From Cyanobium sp. (GTDB lineage Bacteria; Cyanobacteriota; Cyanobacteriia; PCC-6307; Cyanobiaceae), in NCBI GenBank assembly GCA_014191755.1, contig BJHE01000005.1:20850-84849 (forward strand): DNA of 64,000 nucleotides. The letters are read 5' to 3'. Position 1 is the stretch's first letter, and every line of letters starts with the position of its first letter. Shown here in pieces: positions 62,813-64,000 of this stretch. A program made the translations under genes and the position numbers. The notes under the pieces are model-generated. The model saw only the letters and a program-made list of their open reading frames with translations, did no database searches and was not told the DNA's origin.

Positions 62813-63290
62813 CGCTGCCGGCCACCCTCTCGGCCCGGAGCCGCTCAAGGGCGGCGATCGCCTCGCGGCGATGGGCCGCCCCATCGAGCAGGTTGTTGAA
62901 CACGTGGCGGATCACACCGTCGCCGTCGATCACATAGGTCACGCGGCCCGGCAACAGCCCCAGCACGCTGGGCACCCCGAAGGCCTGGCGCAGGCCATTG
63001 CCGCGGTCCACCAGCAGCGGATAGGGCAGCCGATGGCGGGCGGCGAAGCGCTGGTGGCTGGCGGCATCGTCGCCGCTCACCCCCCACACCTGGGCCCCGA
63101 GGGCCTGCAGGTCGGCGAAGCTGTCGCGGAAGGCGCAGGCCTCGGCGGTGCAGCCGGGGGTGTCGTCCTTGGGATAGAAGAAGAGCACCAGGGGAGCACC
63201 GCCGAGCTGGTCGCTGCGGCGCTCCACACCCTCGGCATCCGGCAGGACGATCAGGGGGGCACGATCGCCGGCGGCGAGGGCGGCAGCCAT
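62805..63290 (-). CDS. bcp: Peroxiredoxin Q/Bcp
   Basis: Thiol peroxidase of 161 residues. The active site is FFYPKDDTPGCTAEACAFRDSFADL: the peroxidatic cysteine and the resolving cysteine five residues later, the arrangement of the PrxQ/BCP subgroup. GVSGDDAASHQRFAARHRLPYPLLVD and VTYVIDGDGVIRHVF follow the family. ATG 63290 replaces the track start at 63554, which would add 88 non-conserved residues that overlap the region upstream of the next gene. Reduces hydroperoxides with thioredoxin. Confidence 0.93.
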   Translation of the reverse strand: MAAALAAGDRAPLIVLPDAEGVERRSDQLGGAPLVLFFYPKDDTPGCTAEACAFRDSFADLQALGAQVWGVSGDDAASHQRFAARHRLPYPLLVDRGNGLRQAFGVPSVLGLLPGRVTYVIDGDGVIRHVFNNLLDGAAHRREAIAALERLRAERVAGSGG

Positions 63291-63424
63291 GGCGGGTGGT
63301 TCAAGCTTGGATCGCCACCCTAGGCAGAGCACCCCCCGCAGCCGGGCCGGTCGATCGATCCAGAAGGCGCGGATCCCCGTTCTCCCCCCTTGCCGGGTCT
63401 GGGAACATAGGGCCCAGGTGTTGG

Positions 63425-64000
63425 ATGGAGATGGCGGAACAGCCTGGGCTCTGGGAACAGAACGATCTGCTCGGACTCTGGGCGTCGGGCCCGCAGCAGA
63501 GCAGCCCCCAGGGCGGCGATCCAGACCATGCCCGTTCGCTGGCGGCGGCCCCACTTCACACCAACGGCGCCCGCACCCAGGAGCAGCAACCCCCAGCCGC
63601 CAGCACCGCCTCCGAGCCAGAGGTCATTGATTCAGGGAATCCCAAATCCCCGCCTTCCCCATCCGGCCTGCCCCAACCGGCCCCCCAGCCAATCGCCCTG
63701 CCCAGCCTCGCCCCCCTCGCTCGCCGTTCCGGCTCCCAGGCGCCAGGGCGGATCCTGATCCTCGATACCGAGACCACCGGCTTGTCCCCCGAGCAGGGGG
63801 TCTGCATCGAGGTGGGGGCCGTGCTGTTCGATGTGGGGAGCCGGGCGGTGCTGCAGCAGCTCTCCTTTTTATTGCCCTGCCAGGCCAACCCGGCTGAGGC
63901 GATCAATGGCATTCCCGCCGCGGTGACCCGCCTGCCCCAGCCCACGGAGGCGGCCCTGGCCCTGTTTGCCGCGTTGGTGGCGGCCGCCGATGCGGTGGTG
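63425..64000 (+). CDS. DnaQ-like 3'-5' exonuclease, N-terminal part (runs off the window)
   Basis: This open frame is not in the supplied track because it has no stop before the window end. It reads MEMAEQPGLWEQNDLLGLWASGP, a low-complexity alanine/proline-rich stretch of about 80 residues, then RILILDTETTGLSPEQGVCIEVGAVLFD, the Exo I motif of DEDD exonucleases, and LLPCQANPAEAINGIPAAVTRLPQP, which fits the Exo II neighbourhood. ATG 63425 follows AGGTG; ATG 63431 is an alternative. It diverges from the peroxiredoxin gene. Whether it is the PolIII epsilon-like subunit or a stand-alone nuclease cannot be told. Confidence 0.82.
   Translation, partial: MEMAEQPGLWEQNDLLGLWASGPQQSSPQGGDPDHARSLAAAPLHTNGARTQEQQPPAASTASEPEVIDSGNPKSPPSPSGLPQPAPQPIALPSLAPLARRSGSQAPGRILILDTETTGLSPEQGVCIEVGAVLFDVGSRAVLQQLSFLLPCQANPAEAINGIPAAVTRLPQPTEAALALFAALVAAADAVV

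Overview
This window reads as the chromosome of a GC-rich cyanobacterium, most likely a freshwater or brackish picocyanobacterium of the Synechococcus/Cyanobium type. The evidence is a photosystem II D1 (PsbA) tail at the left edge, cyanobacterial families (DUF760, DUF2605, DUF1350, DUF1400 hydrolase, a PEP-CTERM-like sorting tail), a polyprenyl diphosphate synthase of the plastoquinone type, and many HIP1-like GCGATCGC words. No rRNA, tRNA or CRISPR array was seen.

Layout. 1-2.3 kb: D1-like C-terminus, ZIP metal transporter, DUF4336 protein. 2.3-8.0 kb: an AT-richer accessory island with a decayed GT8 glycosyltransferase, a GT-A-like protein, a radical SAM/SPASM protein, a dead IS5-type element and a zinc-ribbon methyltransferase. 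8.0-32.8 kb: GC-rich core genes for quinone synthesis (menD, menB, UbiD-type decarboxylase, prenyl synthase), cell wall (murF, glmU, murI, N-acetylmuramoyl-alanine amidase, L,D-transpeptidase), glycogen (glgA), aromatic amino acids (aroA), signal peptidase I, and several hydrolases. 32.8-41.4 kb: a signalling block with a frameshifted GAF-GGDEF gene, two hybrid histidine kinases (one with an HNOBA-like N-terminus and a C-terminal Hpt domain), a stand-alone STAS protein and a receiver-PP2C (RsbU-like) phosphatase. 41.5-42.7 kb: a degraded IS3-family element. 43-57.3 kb: an exopolysaccharide locus with Wzy-, Wzz- and Wza-like proteins, a pyruvyl transferase, a Wzx-like flippase, a second GT8 pseudogene, GT2 enzymes, a PssD/PssE (Alg14/Alg13-like) pair, a STAS domain fused to an initiating sugar-phosphate transferase, and an RsbW-like ATPase. 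57.3-64 kb: HAD hydrolase, TspO homologue, acetyl-CoA synthetase, DUF805, DUF1350, PrxQ/Bcp peroxiredoxin and the start of a DnaQ-type exonuclease.

The most interesting biology is a possible partner-switching circuit (receiver-PP2C phosphatase, STAS antagonist, RsbW-like kinase) that seems to be wired into polysaccharide initiation, because a STAS domain is covalently fused to the priming glycosyl-phosphate transferase and the RsbW-like gene follows it by 3 nt. The second is a D1 C-terminus in which the position of the manganese-cluster ligand His337 is tyrosine while His332, Glu333, Asp342 and Ala344 are kept.

Functions come from reading the supplied translations and motifs; no database search was run. 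Start codons were reassigned where an internal start fits the family or a ribosome binding site better.
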